Counted from the first letter of the stretch, positions 31,407-39,101 are shown. The stretch: DNA of 64,000 nt from Microbacterium sp. T2.11-28 (GCF_950097975.1 NZ_CATNHF010000012.1:124001-188000); one strand, 5' to 3'. Notes: generated by a model from the letters alone, not told the origin. Translations and numbers: made by a program.

Positions 31407-32683
31407 GGGGTCACCTCCGGCGTGGGCTCCGGCGTCGCCTCGGGCTCGGGCGTCGGTTCTGGCTCTGGGCGCAGGTTGTCGATGCGGGCCTGCGCGTCGG
31501 CGAGCGAGCGCACCGCGATCGTCTGCTCCACGGAGATGCGCTGGTAGGCACGGAGGTCGGCCAGCAGGATGCCGGTGTCCTCGTAGACCGACGCGAGCGA
31601 GATCGGGCCGATGTCCTGCGGGATCCCGCGGTAGATCACGACCGAGTCGTCGTCGGGACCGATGAAGTAGCGGGTCTGGGTCCACTGGTAGGCGCCGAAC
31701 AGCGCGCCCGCGAGGGCGGCGAGCACCACGAGGAGTCCGACCAGCCACCAGATGCGGCGGCGGCGGGCGCGGCGGCGATCCTCCTCGATGACCTCCTCGA
31801 GGAACTCGGCGGCGGGCTCGAAGTGCGTGGGCTCGTTGGCGGCCTGGCGGCCCGGGTGCAGCCAGCTCGTGCGGCCGGGCCGCGCGGCGGGGACCTCGAT
31901 GCCCTGCGGCGTCGAGGCCGACCCGACGATCGTCGGGGTGCCGCTGACGACGGGATGCGCTCCGCCGACGTCGACGAGGACGATCGTCACGTTGTCGGGC
32001 GCGCCGCCGTCGAGCGCCTGCTTCAGCAGCAGGTCGGCCGTGCGCCCTGGGGCCAGGCCCTGGCCGAGCACCTTGCCCGTGTGCGCGTCGTCGACCACTC
32101 CCGACAGGCCGTCGGAGCAGATGAGCCAGCGGTCGCCCGGCTGGGTCTGCATGACGAACGCGTCGATCTCGGGGTCGGGGTCCATGTCGCCCAGCACGCG
32201 CATGAGCACGGAACGGCGCGGGTGGTAGCGCGCCTCCTCGGGGGTGATGCGTCCCGAGTCGACCAGCCGCTGCACGAAGGTGTGGTCGGTCGTGATCTGC
32301 GTGAGGGCGTCGTCGCGGTACAGGTAGACGCGGGAGTCGCCGATGTGCGCGATCACGGCGTGGTCGTCGACCATCACGATCGCGCTGACCGTCGTCCCCA
32401 TGCCGGCCAGCTCCGGCCGCACCACCACGGTGTCGATGAGCTCGGTCGCGGTGTCGGCGATGGCGTCCCGCAGCGCCCGCTCGGCCGCGGCGGTCGACGG
32501 GAAGGCGTGGTCGAGGTCCTTCAGGCGGTGGATCGCGAGGCTCGACGCGACGTCACCGCCGGCGTGGCCACCCATGCCGTCGGCGACCGCGAACAGGTTC
32601 GAGCCGGAATAGCCCGAGTCCTGGTTGTTCGATCGCACCTTCCCCGTATGGGAGATGGCGACACTCGAGCCCTCGAAGACCAT
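31403..32683 (-). CDS. pstP: PP2C-type serine/threonine phosphatase PstP
   Basis: This phosphatase reverses PknA/PknB phosphorylation. It has 426 residues. The PP2C domain (1-~235) shows VRSNNQDS, FAVADGMGGHAGGDVAS, HIGDSRVYL and SDGLS, with the metal-binding aspartates present. A linker and one membrane helix (about 305-330) follow, then a small extracellular domain and a Glu/Pro repeat tail (PEPEPTPEPEATPEP). It is transcribed between fhaB and rodA. The 4-base overlap with rodA suggests coupled translation. Confidence 0.95.
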   Translation of the reverse strand: MVFEGSSVAISHTGKVRSNNQDSGYSGSNLFAVADGMGGHAGGDVASSLAIHRLKDLDHAFPSTAAAERALRDAIADTATELIDTVVVRPELAGMGTTVSAIVMVDDHAVIAHIGDSRVYLYRDDALTQITTDHTFVQRLVDSGRITPEEARYHPRRSVLMRVLGDMDPDPEIDAFVMQTQPGDRWLICSDGLSGVVDDAHTGKVLGQGLAPGRTADLLLKQALDGGAPDNVTIVLVDVGGAHPVVSGTPTIVGSASTPQGIEVPAARPGRTSWLHPGRQAANEPTHFEPAAEFLEEVIEEDRRRARRRRIWWLVGLLVVLAALAGALFGAYQWTQTRYFIGPDDDSVVIYRGIPQDIGPISLASVYEDTGILLADLRAYQRISVEQTIAVRSLADAQARIDNLRPEPEPTPEPEATPEPTPEVTP

Positions 32684-32696
32684 GGATCGGCGCCCG

Positions 32697-33233
32697 CTAC
32701 TTCCGCAGCTCGAACGTCGTCGCGCCGACCTTGATCGTCGCGCCGACGATGACCGGCACCGGGGTGGTGACGCGCTCGCCGTTGTGCCAGGTGCCGTTGG
32801 TCGAGTCCAGGTCCTGGACCATCCACTGCTCGCCCCACAGCAGCAGGCGCGCGTGGTGCGATGACGTGTAGTCGTCGCGGATGACGAGACCCGACTCGCT
32901 GGATCGGCCGATCGTGACCGGCTCCGAGCCCAGCGGCACCTCGAGCCCCGCCTTCGGGCCGCTCGTGATCACAATGCGCGAGACCGTGTCGGTGGTGGCC
33001 TTGTCGACGCCGCTGCGGCCGGGCGCCGGCGACGAGACCGGGGCCGTGGCTGCGGCCGGAGACGGCGCGGCGACGTTCGGCGCGGGCGCCGGCGCGGCGG
33101 CGGGCGGCTCGGGGAGCTTCCGCGCCTTCACGCCGAACAGGTCGGCGCGGAGCGAATACACGACGGCGAAGACGAAGAACCACAGCAGGACCAGGAACCC
33201 GACCTGCAGCAGCAACAGGGTCAGTGAGCTCAC
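32697..33233 (-). CDS. fhaB: FHA-domain protein FhaB (FipA-like)
   Basis: This is a 178-residue protein with an N-terminal membrane helix (about 4-28) and an Ala/Pro-rich linker (about 40-75). Its FHA domain (about 85-178) binds phosphothreonine, with motifs TIGRSSESGLVI, SSHHARL and DSTNGTWHNG. In other actinobacteria FhaB joins FtsZ and FtsQ signalling to PknA and the SEDS/PBP machinery. It starts at GTG 33233, with GGAGGAG just upstream, and overlaps the fhaA stop by 4 bases. Confidence 0.93.
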   Translation of the reverse strand: MSSLTLLLLQVGFLVLLWFFVFAVVYSLRADLFGVKARKLPEPPAAAPAPAPNVAAPSPAAATAPVSSPAPGRSGVDKATTDTVSRIVITSGPKAGLEVPLGSEPVTIGRSSESGLVIRDDYTSSHHARLLLWGEQWMVQDLDSTNGTWHNGERVTTPVPVIVGATIKVGATTFELRK

Positions 33234-33961
33234 GACGCTCCTCCGAAGTCGAAGGCACGCGTCGCATCGTCGGCCGACATCGAGGGCCGGGCCGGCGTCG
33301 TCTGCGGCACCACGGTGAAGACGATGTCGGTGCGGCCGATCGTCACGACCGAGCCGGGCGTCAGGCCCGCCTCGACGACCTTCGCGCCGTTGAGCTTGGT
33401 GCCGTTGGTGGAGTTCATGTCGCGCACCATCGCGCGCTCGCCGTCCCACAGGATCTCGACGTGGCGGCGGCTCGTTCCAGCATCCGCGATGGTGATGTCG
33501 GCGTCGCTGCCGCGGCCGATGACCGTGCGGCTCTTGACCAGCGGGTGCCGCTTGCCCTCGACCTCGACGACGGCCCGCCACGACACATCGCCCGCGGCGC
33601 TGCGCGAATCGACGCGGAGGGTGCCGGTGGACAGCTGCTCGTCGGTGTTCACGGAGATCGTCACAGGGCCGGCGAAGCTGTAGCCCTGCGCCTTCGCGTG
33701 GTCCTCGACCAGGCGGAGCAGTTCGGTGTCGAGCGTGGAGCCGAGCGTGCTCAGCCGCTCGGCGTCGGTCGGCGACAGCCGCACGGCGAACGTGTTGGGC
33801 GCGAGGATGCGATCGCGGCTCACGACGGCGGCCTTCTTGTCGAGCTCGCTCCGCAGCGCGGACGCGATCTCGACAGGCTGGACACCGCTGCGGAAGGTCT
33901 TCGCGAACGCGCCGTTCACGGCGCGCTCCAGCCCCTTCTCGAAGCTGTCAAGTAGTCCCAC
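33230..33961 (-). CDS. fhaA: FHA-domain protein FhaA (DUF3662)
   Basis: This is the first gene of the kinase operon. It has 243 residues. A DUF3662 N-terminal domain (about 1-115) begins MGLLDSFEKGLERAVNGAFAKTF. A C-terminal FHA domain (about 150-225) has VIGRGSDADI, SRRHVEI and MNSTNGTKLNG. The phosphothreonine-binding residues are present. In mycobacteria FhaA regulates MviN and peptidoglycan synthesis after phosphorylation by PknB. The start at GTG 33961 was chosen for its clear GAGGAG. The operon runs fhaA-fhaB-pstP-rodA-pbpA-pknA-pknB. Confidence 0.93.
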   Translation of the reverse strand: MGLLDSFEKGLERAVNGAFAKTFRSGVQPVEIASALRSELDKKAAVVSRDRILAPNTFAVRLSPTDAERLSTLGSTLDTELLRLVEDHAKAQGYSFAGPVTISVNTDEQLSTGTLRVDSRSAAGDVSWRAVVEVEGKRHPLVKSRTVIGRGSDADITIADAGTSRRHVEILWDGERAMVRDMNSTNGTKLNGAKVVEAGLTPGSVVTIGRTDIVFTVVPQTTPARPSMSADDATRAFDFGGAS

Positions 33962-34107
33962 GGGGCTCCTCTGGCAGGCGGACCGGTGCTCACATGGTAG
34001 TTGCAGAGTCTGAACACACGCCTGTGCGCGCTCCGGACACGGCGATTCTGCGCACCGACGGGGCCGTGATATCCTCGGGAGGTTGAGTTCGCGGAGACGC
34101 GGATTTC

Positions 34108-34191
34108 GCGCGAGTGGCGGAATAGGCAGACGCGCTGGCTTCAGGTGCCAGTGCCCGAAAGGGCGTGGGGGTTCAACTCCCCCCTCGCGCA
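34108..34191 (+). tRNA. tRNA-Leu (anticodon CAG)
   Basis: This is a type II tRNA with a long variable arm. Acceptor arms GCGCGAG/CTCGCGC, anticodon stem CTGGC/GCCAG around TTCAGGT, variable arm TGCCCGAAAGGGCG and T loop GTTCAACTC are all seen. The 3' CCA is not encoded. The accessory RHS region begins just downstream. Confidence 0.96.
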
Positions 34192-34208
34192 CAGCGAAGA
34201 ACAACCAT

Positions 34209-34243
34209 GAAGCCGGTCGGAGTCAGAAGCTCCGACCGGCTTC
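34209..34243 (+). terminator. Intrinsic terminator after tRNA-Leu
   Basis: A perfect 14-bp stem (GAAGCCGGTCGGAG / CTCCGACCGGCTTC) with a 7-base loop is followed by GTCGTTT. It directly follows the tRNA. Confidence 0.85.
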
Positions 34244-34378
34244 GTCGTTTCCGGCTGGGCGTCGCAGGTCGCTGCGTGAGCGGCGCTCGCCGCCGGAAGT
34301 ACGAGTACTGTCGCGGCAGGACTGACTGACAGAGTCCGGCGTCAAGCACCTCTTCGAGACCGACAGAGCGGGTTCACG

Positions 34379-34822
34379 ATGATCAGATCTCGGAGCGTCC
34401 AAGCTCAAGGGGCTCGATCATCGTTGTGCGTCGCAGTCGTTGTCGCGGTGACATCCGTTGGGCTCACTGGTTGTGCGACGTCGACCTCGCCTTACGACGA
34501 TCTGGAGCGTGCCGCTCAATCCTCTGACCAGCTCCCCGGTTCGGTGGCTGACGATGCCGTCCTCACCCCCGAATCGGCAAGACTCGTCGGCGAGTACGAG
34601 GGGACGCGTGTCTGGATCGCACGAGGCGCGTCCGAAGACCACGCATGTCTCGTGATCGTGCCGACGGATGGCGATACCCAAGCGGCCTGCGACTTCTTCG
34701 GTCGAGAGATCACGGTGTCAGAGAGCACAGCCGTGAACTATCTGCTCGTACCCAACAGCGGTGAAGCTCCGGACGGTGACCACCTCCGACTCTCCACGAA
34801 CGTGTACGTGATCGCGAAGTAG
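34379..34822 (+). CDS. Predicted lipoprotein, function unknown
   Basis: This is a 147-residue protein with a type II signal. After a basic N-terminus comes a hydrophobic stretch ending VGLTGC, a lipobox with Cys32, so the mature protein should be lipid-anchored outside the cell. The rest is polar, with SPYDDLERAAQSSDQLP and two cysteines (CLVIV, AACDFFG) that may pair. I do not recognise the family. It is the first gene after tRNA-Leu and directly precedes the RHS fragment. It could be cargo of the same accessory region, but nothing in the sequence ties it to the toxin. Confidence 0.8.
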   Translation: MIRSRSVQAQGARSSLCVAVVVAVTSVGLTGCATSTSPYDDLERAAQSSDQLPGSVADDAVLTPESARLVGEYEGTRVWIARGASEDHACLVIVPTDGDTQAACDFFGREITVSESTAVNYLLVPNSGEAPDGDHLRLSTNVYVIAK

Positions 34823-34903
34823 CGAGAGCCCGATGATGGGTACGAGGTGCACCAGGCATGATTCCCCCATGGACGTAGCCGCCGCCACGACATCCCGACG
34901 GGC

Positions 34904-37033
34904 GTGCGCACCACGTTGCCGACGTCGACGAGCCTGAAGGCGCTGTCGGGACAGTCGTACGACGTCGGGTACACGTACACCGCGGACGGCCAGGTCGCGA
35001 GCACGACCCTGCCGAAGGTGTCGCGCCCCGACGGGACGACGGTGATGGGCAAGGAGACCGTCACGACGGTCTACGACGACGTCTCGATGCCGCACTGGCA
35101 GACCGGCGGCTTCGGCTGGGGCACCTACGTCGCCGAGTCGATGTTCGACGCTCAGGGGCGTCCGCTCGCGATGGACCTGGGGAACACCTACGGCGCCGTC
35201 GTCACCTATCAGTGGCAGGACGGCACAGGGCAGCTGAGCCAGCTCGCGCTCGACCGTGAGCGCGTCGATGGCACCGAGATCCAGATCGGCTATGAGTACG
35301 ACGAGGCTGGCAACGTTCTTTCGGCGATCGATCAGCCGGCGAACGCGGCGGTGCTGGGCAATGTCGATGCGCAGTGCTTCCGGTACGACGCGTTGCGCCG
35401 GTTGAAGACGATGTGGACGGTGGGGGCTTCGGAGTGTGGTGCAGTGCCGTCGTCGTGGTCGCAGGTGGGCGGTCCGGCTCCGGGATGGACGGATTTCGCC
35501 TATGACGCGCTGGGGAATCGGACGTCGAAGACGGTGCGGTCGGCGTCGGGGAGTGTGGTGACGGCGTCGACGTTCGGGACGGGTGCGGCGGGTCCGCATC
35601 AGGTGGTGTCGCAGACGGTGACGGGTCAGTCGGCGGTGTCGTTCTCGTGGGATGCGGCGGGTAACCGGACGGGTCGGACGCAGGGCACGTCGTCGTCGAC
35701 GTATGCGTGGGATGCCGAGGGTGAGTTGTCGGGCACGACCGGCGCCTCCGGGTCGGTGTCGAACGTGTATGACGCGGACGGGTCGCGCCTGGTGAGGGTC
35801 GATGGTGCGAACGTGACGGTGTTTCTGCCGGGTGGGATGGAGGTGACGTCGTCGTCGGCGTCGGCGGTGTCGGCGACCCGGTGGTATTCGTTTGCGGGGA
35901 AGCTGGTCGCGCATCGCACGGGGAACGGTCTTGCGGGGGTGACGAGTGTGGTCACTGATCCGCAGGGCAGTGTGGTGGGGACGGTGCACAACACGGATTG
36001 GGCGTCGGGGGTGGTGCGGAAGCGTCCGGATCCGTTCGGGGGTGCCCGGTCGGCTGGGTCGGTGACGTCGCAGGGGCGTGGGTTCTTGGGGGCGGCGCAT
36101 GACAGTAACGCGTTGGTGTTGTTGGGTGCGCGGTTCTTCGATCCGGGGTCGGGGGTGTTCGTGTCGGTGGATCCGTTGCTGGATCCGGGAAACCCGGCGC
36201 AGTTCAACGCGTATGTGTATGCGGGCAACAACCCGGCGACGTGGTCTGACCCGTCGGGGCTCGCGTGGACGGGGCCGGTGGCCGACGGCGGTGACCACCG
36301 GTACACGTGGAAGGGTAAGACCGGCACCGGGAAGACCAAGACCAAGACGGGTGCCAGCTCCGGGTCGACGAGGTCGTCGGGTGGGACGTCGACGGTGATC
36401 AGTGGTGTGACCGTCACGTCGCACACCGCGTTCGGTGCGTGCGGGCAGAGCTACAACCCTTGTGCGTCGAAGCCATTGACAGCAGAGCAACGCAAGCAGA
36501 CGAGCATCGCGATGCAGGGCGTGCTGACCGCGATCGGGCTGGTCCCGGTGGTGGGTGAGTTCGCGGACGGGTTGGCGGCGCTGATCTGCCTCGGTGAAGG
36601 GGACATGGCCTGCGTCGGGCTCAGCGTCGCCGCCATGGTGCCCGTCGCCGGCTGGGCCGCAGCTGGCGCTAAGGGCGTCAAGATCGGCGACGACATCGTC
36701 CAAGCGACAACTAGCGCGGGCCGCGGGTGGGCTAGGGGAGACAACATATACTCGGCCACCAGAGCGGGGAACTCACCGTCCTGGTCCACTGTCCGATCCC
36801 GCTTCTGGAAGAACGAGGCAGCAAACCCTCAGCACGGGGTGTGGACCGAAAGTCAGTTGGTCCGAATGAAGGCTGGCGGGGCGCCGCAACGCTATAACCC
36901 TGATAAGGGAGGGATAGAGTCCATGGAGCTCAGTCACGAGCCGATACCTCGCCGAGATGGTGGCATCGACGTTGTACCGCGCTGGCCGCAGGACCACGCG
37001 GCGGTCGACCCATTCCGACACCCCGGATATTGA
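34904..37033 (+). CDS. 5'-truncated RHS-repeat protein with C-terminal nuclease toxin tip
   Basis: This is the C-terminal part of an RHS/YD polymorphic toxin. RHS repeats (YDALGNRTSKT, WDAAGNRTGRT, YAWDAEGELSG) run to the core end LLGARFFDPGSGVFVSVDPL...GNNPATWSDPSG (about residue 452). A Gly/Ser/Lys linker and a hydrophobic pre-toxin segment (about 540-589) follow. The variable tip has PQRYNPDKGG, MELSHEPIPRRDGG (about 674-687, His678) and WPQDHAAVDPFRHPGY, which resembles the LHH branch of the HNH/Endo VII nuclease superfamily with SH in place of HH. Only 709 residues remain of a family usually over 1500, with no secretion signal. In-frame codons extend just 14 codons upstream to a TGA at 34859. 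Codons end in G far more than in neighbouring genes. Confidence 0.82.
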   Translation: MRTTLPTSTSLKALSGQSYDVGYTYTADGQVASTTLPKVSRPDGTTVMGKETVTTVYDDVSMPHWQTGGFGWGTYVAESMFDAQGRPLAMDLGNTYGAVVTYQWQDGTGQLSQLALDRERVDGTEIQIGYEYDEAGNVLSAIDQPANAAVLGNVDAQCFRYDALRRLKTMWTVGASECGAVPSSWSQVGGPAPGWTDFAYDALGNRTSKTVRSASGSVVTASTFGTGAAGPHQVVSQTVTGQSAVSFSWDAAGNRTGRTQGTSSSTYAWDAEGELSGTTGASGSVSNVYDADGSRLVRVDGANVTVFLPGGMEVTSSSASAVSATRWYSFAGKLVAHRTGNGLAGVTSVVTDPQGSVVGTVHNTDWASGVVRKRPDPFGGARSAGSVTSQGRGFLGAAHDSNALVLLGARFFDPGSGVFVSVDPLLDPGNPAQFNAYVYAGNNPATWSDPSGLAWTGPVADGGDHRYTWKGKTGTGKTKTKTGASSGSTRSSGGTSTVISGVTVTSHTAFGACGQSYNPCASKPLTAEQRKQTSIAMQGVLTAIGLVPVVGEFADGLAALICLGEGDMACVGLSVAAMVPVAGWAAAGAKGVKIGDDIVQATTSAGRGWARGDNIYSATRAGNSPSWSTVRSRFWKNEAANPQHGVWTESQLVRMKAGGAPQRYNPDKGGIESMELSHEPIPRRDGGIDVVPRWPQDHAAVDPFRHPGY

Positions 37034-37034
37034 C

Positions 37035-37484
37035 ATGCAGATGGACCTTTCTGATCGGTTCGCCGAGGAGCGAGCTACCCGTATCTACGTCGATGGGCCA
37101 GTGGACAGCATTGTCGAGCTACCCGAGACCACCTCGCGCCTCACGGTGAAGCTAGTTGCCGCGGAGGGCCGATTGCCGCAGGGGCTTCGTTTGAAGGTGC
37201 GCGGCGGTTCCCTCATCGTGAATGGTGTCACCCTCTCGGATGCCGTCATCTGGGAGGACACCGCGCCAGACATCGTCGAGGTTCGCGTGCGCTGGGGGCG
37301 CGGGGCGGCCAGGTCGTTGCGCGCCTGGAATGTCTGGCGCGTGGGTGAGGTGCAGCACGCGTGGACCGGCAACGCGGGCATGCGCGTGTCTCGGCTTGGT
37401 GAAGGCGAGATAGAACTCAGATGCAGCGACGGGGAGGGTGATGCCGACTTCACCAACTTGATCGTTCTCCTCACCGTCGAGTGA
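37035..37484 (+). CDS. Candidate immunity protein for the adjacent RHS nuclease tip
   Basis: This is a 149-residue reading frame starting one base after the toxin stop, the classic position of an immunity gene. It is acidic, mostly beta-predicted (repeated short hydrophobic stretches such as RLTVKLVAAEG, IVEVRVRW, VWRVGEVQHAW), and lacks membrane segments or a signal peptide, so it would act in the cytoplasm. No family is recognised. The immunity role is inferred from position only. GC content is lower than in flanking core genes. Confidence 0.65.
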   Translation: MQMDLSDRFAEERATRIYVDGPVDSIVELPETTSRLTVKLVAAEGRLPQGLRLKVRGGSLIVNGVTLSDAVIWEDTAPDIVEVRVRWGRGAARSLRAWNVWRVGEVQHAWTGNAGMRVSRLGEGEIELRCSDGEGDADFTNLIVLLTVE

Positions 37485-37614
37485 TCCGGTGATGACGCGT
37501 GAGTTCGAGATGGTGGGCCGGAGACGCGCGCACCCGTTCTGAGGGTCTGGACCAACTCACGGGAGACTAAGGGCATGAGCTCGATGGACCCGCAACATCT
37601 GGAACGGTGATCAG

Positions 37615-37962
37615 GTGAGCGAAGAGTTCAGCATTCCCGCGAATCTCAGGTCTGCTCTCGCCCGTCTCGGCGCCCCGGCTGACGAGCAGCTGAACTATCT
37701 ACGTGGTCTGGGAGTCGAGGGGTCCCTCGACGAGCTGGCTCTTGAGTTCGATGATGCGTACCGACCGCTCGCGGATGTGGTCGGCCTCCGGCCCGATCGG
37801 CCGGATGTCGCAAAGCTCCTGCGCCAGCTGGACTCAGCGCTAGCGAGTGACGCACTGCGGTGGGCCGCTGATGACATCTATTCCGACGAGTGGGAGTCCA
37901 TCAGGCGTCTGGCGCGCCGGGTACAGACCGCGATGGATGGGGGAGATCGACCGGCAGAGTAG
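37615..37962 (+). CDS. Small acidic protein, second candidate immunity gene
   Basis: This is a 115-residue acidic, helical protein starting at GTG 37615. Features are ARLGAPADEQLNYLRGLGV, DELALEFDDAY and a C-terminal WESIRRLARRV helix. There are no membrane segments. It sits in the cluster of small genes after the RHS toxin and recalls small helical proteins found beside actinobacterial RHS tips, but I cannot name a family. The 130-base stretch upstream (37485-37614) holds no convincing gene. A short frame ending at 37608 could be a remnant toxin tip. Confidence 0.6.
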   Translation: MSEEFSIPANLRSALARLGAPADEQLNYLRGLGVEGSLDELALEFDDAYRPLADVVGLRPDRPDVAKLLRQLDSALASDALRWAADDIYSDEWESIRRLARRVQTAMDGGDRPAE

Positions 37963-38051
37963 GCGCGGCACAATCGCGCATTACGGCCGAGGTGGCCTGG
38001 CGGCGGCAGGCCAGAGGAGGTTTGAGTTCACGCAGTGATAGGAGGGGGCTA

Positions 38052-38273
38052 TTGAGCGACGAGATGCGTAAAGCTATGGAGTTCACGCGGGTCTGGACCC
38101 AGCCTCCCTGGTCCGGTAGCCCGTTCAAGCTCAGTGGCCGGCTCCAGCCGCCCGCCTCACTGGAGCAGGTGCTCGAGTCCCATTCGTCTGAATGGCCACC
38201 TGTTGGCCCAACGATCGCTAGCTTCATCACGACGTTCTTGGAGTTCGGCGCGGAGAAGTTCTGGGAGCCCTGA
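38052..38273 (+). CDS. 73-residue orphan protein with TTG start
   Basis: The start is a TTG four bases after a very strong AGGAGGGGG at 38040-38048, better than any other ribosome-binding site in this cluster. The protein begins MSDEMRKAMEFTRVW and is rich in Pro, Trp and Ser (WTQPPWSGSPFKL), with a Phe-rich C-terminus (SFITTFLEFGAEKFWEP). No family is recognised. It could be an immunity gene or a fragment. It overlaps, in another frame, the open stretch leading into the orphan toxin tip. Confidence 0.5.
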   Translation: MSDEMRKAMEFTRVWTQPPWSGSPFKLSGRLQPPASLEQVLESHSSEWPPVGPTIASFITTFLEFGAEKFWEP

Positions 38274-38464
38274 CGCCCGTCCCGACCGAGGAGCCGGGAA
38301 TCAACGGAGTAAAGTCACAGCCTCGTGGGTACGACTGGGTCAAGCACATTGATCTTGAGGGTGGCTCACACTTTGACAAGCTGACCAAGTCGAGAGTCGC
38401 CACGCCGCACGTTCAGTGGCCGGGTGGGCGAGTCGCACCAGCCAAACCGCCGGAGATCCCATGA
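38222..38464 (+). pseudogene. Orphan C-terminal tip of a polymorphic toxin
   Basis: This is an 80-codon open stretch with no start codon, bounded upstream by TAG at 38219. It is recognisable as a toxin tip from about 38315: PRGYDWVKHIDLEGGSHFDK, then TPHVQWPGGR and PAKPPEIP before the TGA. The stop overlaps the next ATG as ATGA, the arrangement of a toxin end with its immunity gene. It has lost its RHS core and would be silent unless recombination places it behind a core. The toxic activity is unknown. Confidence 0.6.
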
Positions 38465-38787
38465 CCATGACCGATCCGTCATTCGCGTTCCTTCAAGACT
38501 GGTTTGCCCAGCACTGCGATGGGGACTGGGAGCACGACCTCGGTGTGTCCATTGCCACACTGGACAATCCCGGCTGGTTACTGAGGGTACGTATCGAGGA
38601 CACCGAACTTGAGGGCATAGAAGCCCCGTGGACTTCGAGTGAAGAGTCGGAGCATGAATGGCTGACATGGCGGTCTACCGGCTTGGCATTTGAGGCCTAC
38701 GGGGGCTCACGCGATTTGTTGAGACTAGTCGCGGCTTTCCAAGCGTTCGCTACGCAGCACGGCCAGGCTGTCGACGAGGGTGGGTGA
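38461..38787 (+). CDS. Imm53-family immunity protein
   Basis: This is a 108-residue cytoplasmic protein matching the Imm53 pattern as I know it: FLQDWFAQHCDGDWEHDLGV followed by IATLDNPGWLLRVRIEDTELEG. Imm53 proteins neutralise C-terminal tips of polymorphic toxins. The ATG lies inside the stop codon of the orphan tip, so that tip is the likely cognate toxin. The gene appears intact, so the cell would keep protection against kin carrying the active toxin. The family call comes from memory of the motif. Confidence 0.8.
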   Translation: MTMTDPSFAFLQDWFAQHCDGDWEHDLGVSIATLDNPGWLLRVRIEDTELEGIEAPWTSSEESEHEWLTWRSTGLAFEAYGGSRDLLRLVAAFQAFATQHGQAVDEGG

Positions 38788-38819
38788 TCGCGGCGGGTAG
38801 GGCTTCGCGCCGCATACGT

Positions 38820-38912
38820 CGGCGACGCGGTGGTATTCGTTTGCGGGGAAGCTGGTCGCGCATCGCACCGGGGGTGGTCTTGCGGGGGTGACGAGCGTGG
38901 TCACTGATCCGC
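38820..38912 (+). repeat. Displaced fragment of the RHS core (93 bases)
   Basis: This segment matches 35871-35963 of the RHS gene at a constant offset of 2949 bases with only about six to eight differences, mostly around 38868-38874. It includes the codons for WYSFAGKLVAHRT. It is followed at once by unrelated sequence. It marks a second RHS copy that has been lost or rearranged. Confidence 0.9.
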
Positions 38913-38971
38913 CCGCACTTCAGCGATCGTTCAGGAATCGTTCCGCACGACCCCGTAGGATCGCTGTCGTT

Positions 38972-39066
38972 CCAAGGGGAGTACTCCGGCACGGTCGGCT
39001 CGTCATTACGGATGCATCGCATCCCGGGTCACCGGTCCTCGATCGTGAGGATGGAGAAGACTTTGG
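38972..39066 (+). promoter_or_regulatory. Probable yybP-ykoY (Mn2+) riboswitch upstream of terC
   Basis: The 5' conserved strand AAGGGGAGTA (38975-38984) and the 3' element GGATGGAGAAGACTTTGG (about 39049-39066) are arranged as in yybP-ykoY aptamers. CCAAGG (38972-38977) pairs with CTTTGG (39061-39066) to close the basal helix. It sits 35 bases before the terC start, and TerC genes are typical targets of this manganese-sensing riboswitch. A TAGGAT at 38956-38961 may be the -10 box. Confidence 0.72.
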
Positions 39067-39101
39067 CGCTGATTCGCTCACGCCATCGTTAGGACACCTC
39101 T

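Noticed and set aside
34718..36703. A 661-codon minus-strand frame opposite the RHS gene
   Set aside because: It is a His/Arg-rich low-complexity string; the plus strand shows clear RHS repeats in register.
37485..37614. A remnant toxin tip ending at 37608
   Set aside because: One short open frame ends just before the 115-residue gene, but it has no start and no recognisable motif, so it is not listed as a feature.
34108..39100. Integrative element using tRNA-Leu as attachment site
   Set aside because: The location fits, but I found no integrase gene and no direct repeat of the tRNA 3' end before terC.
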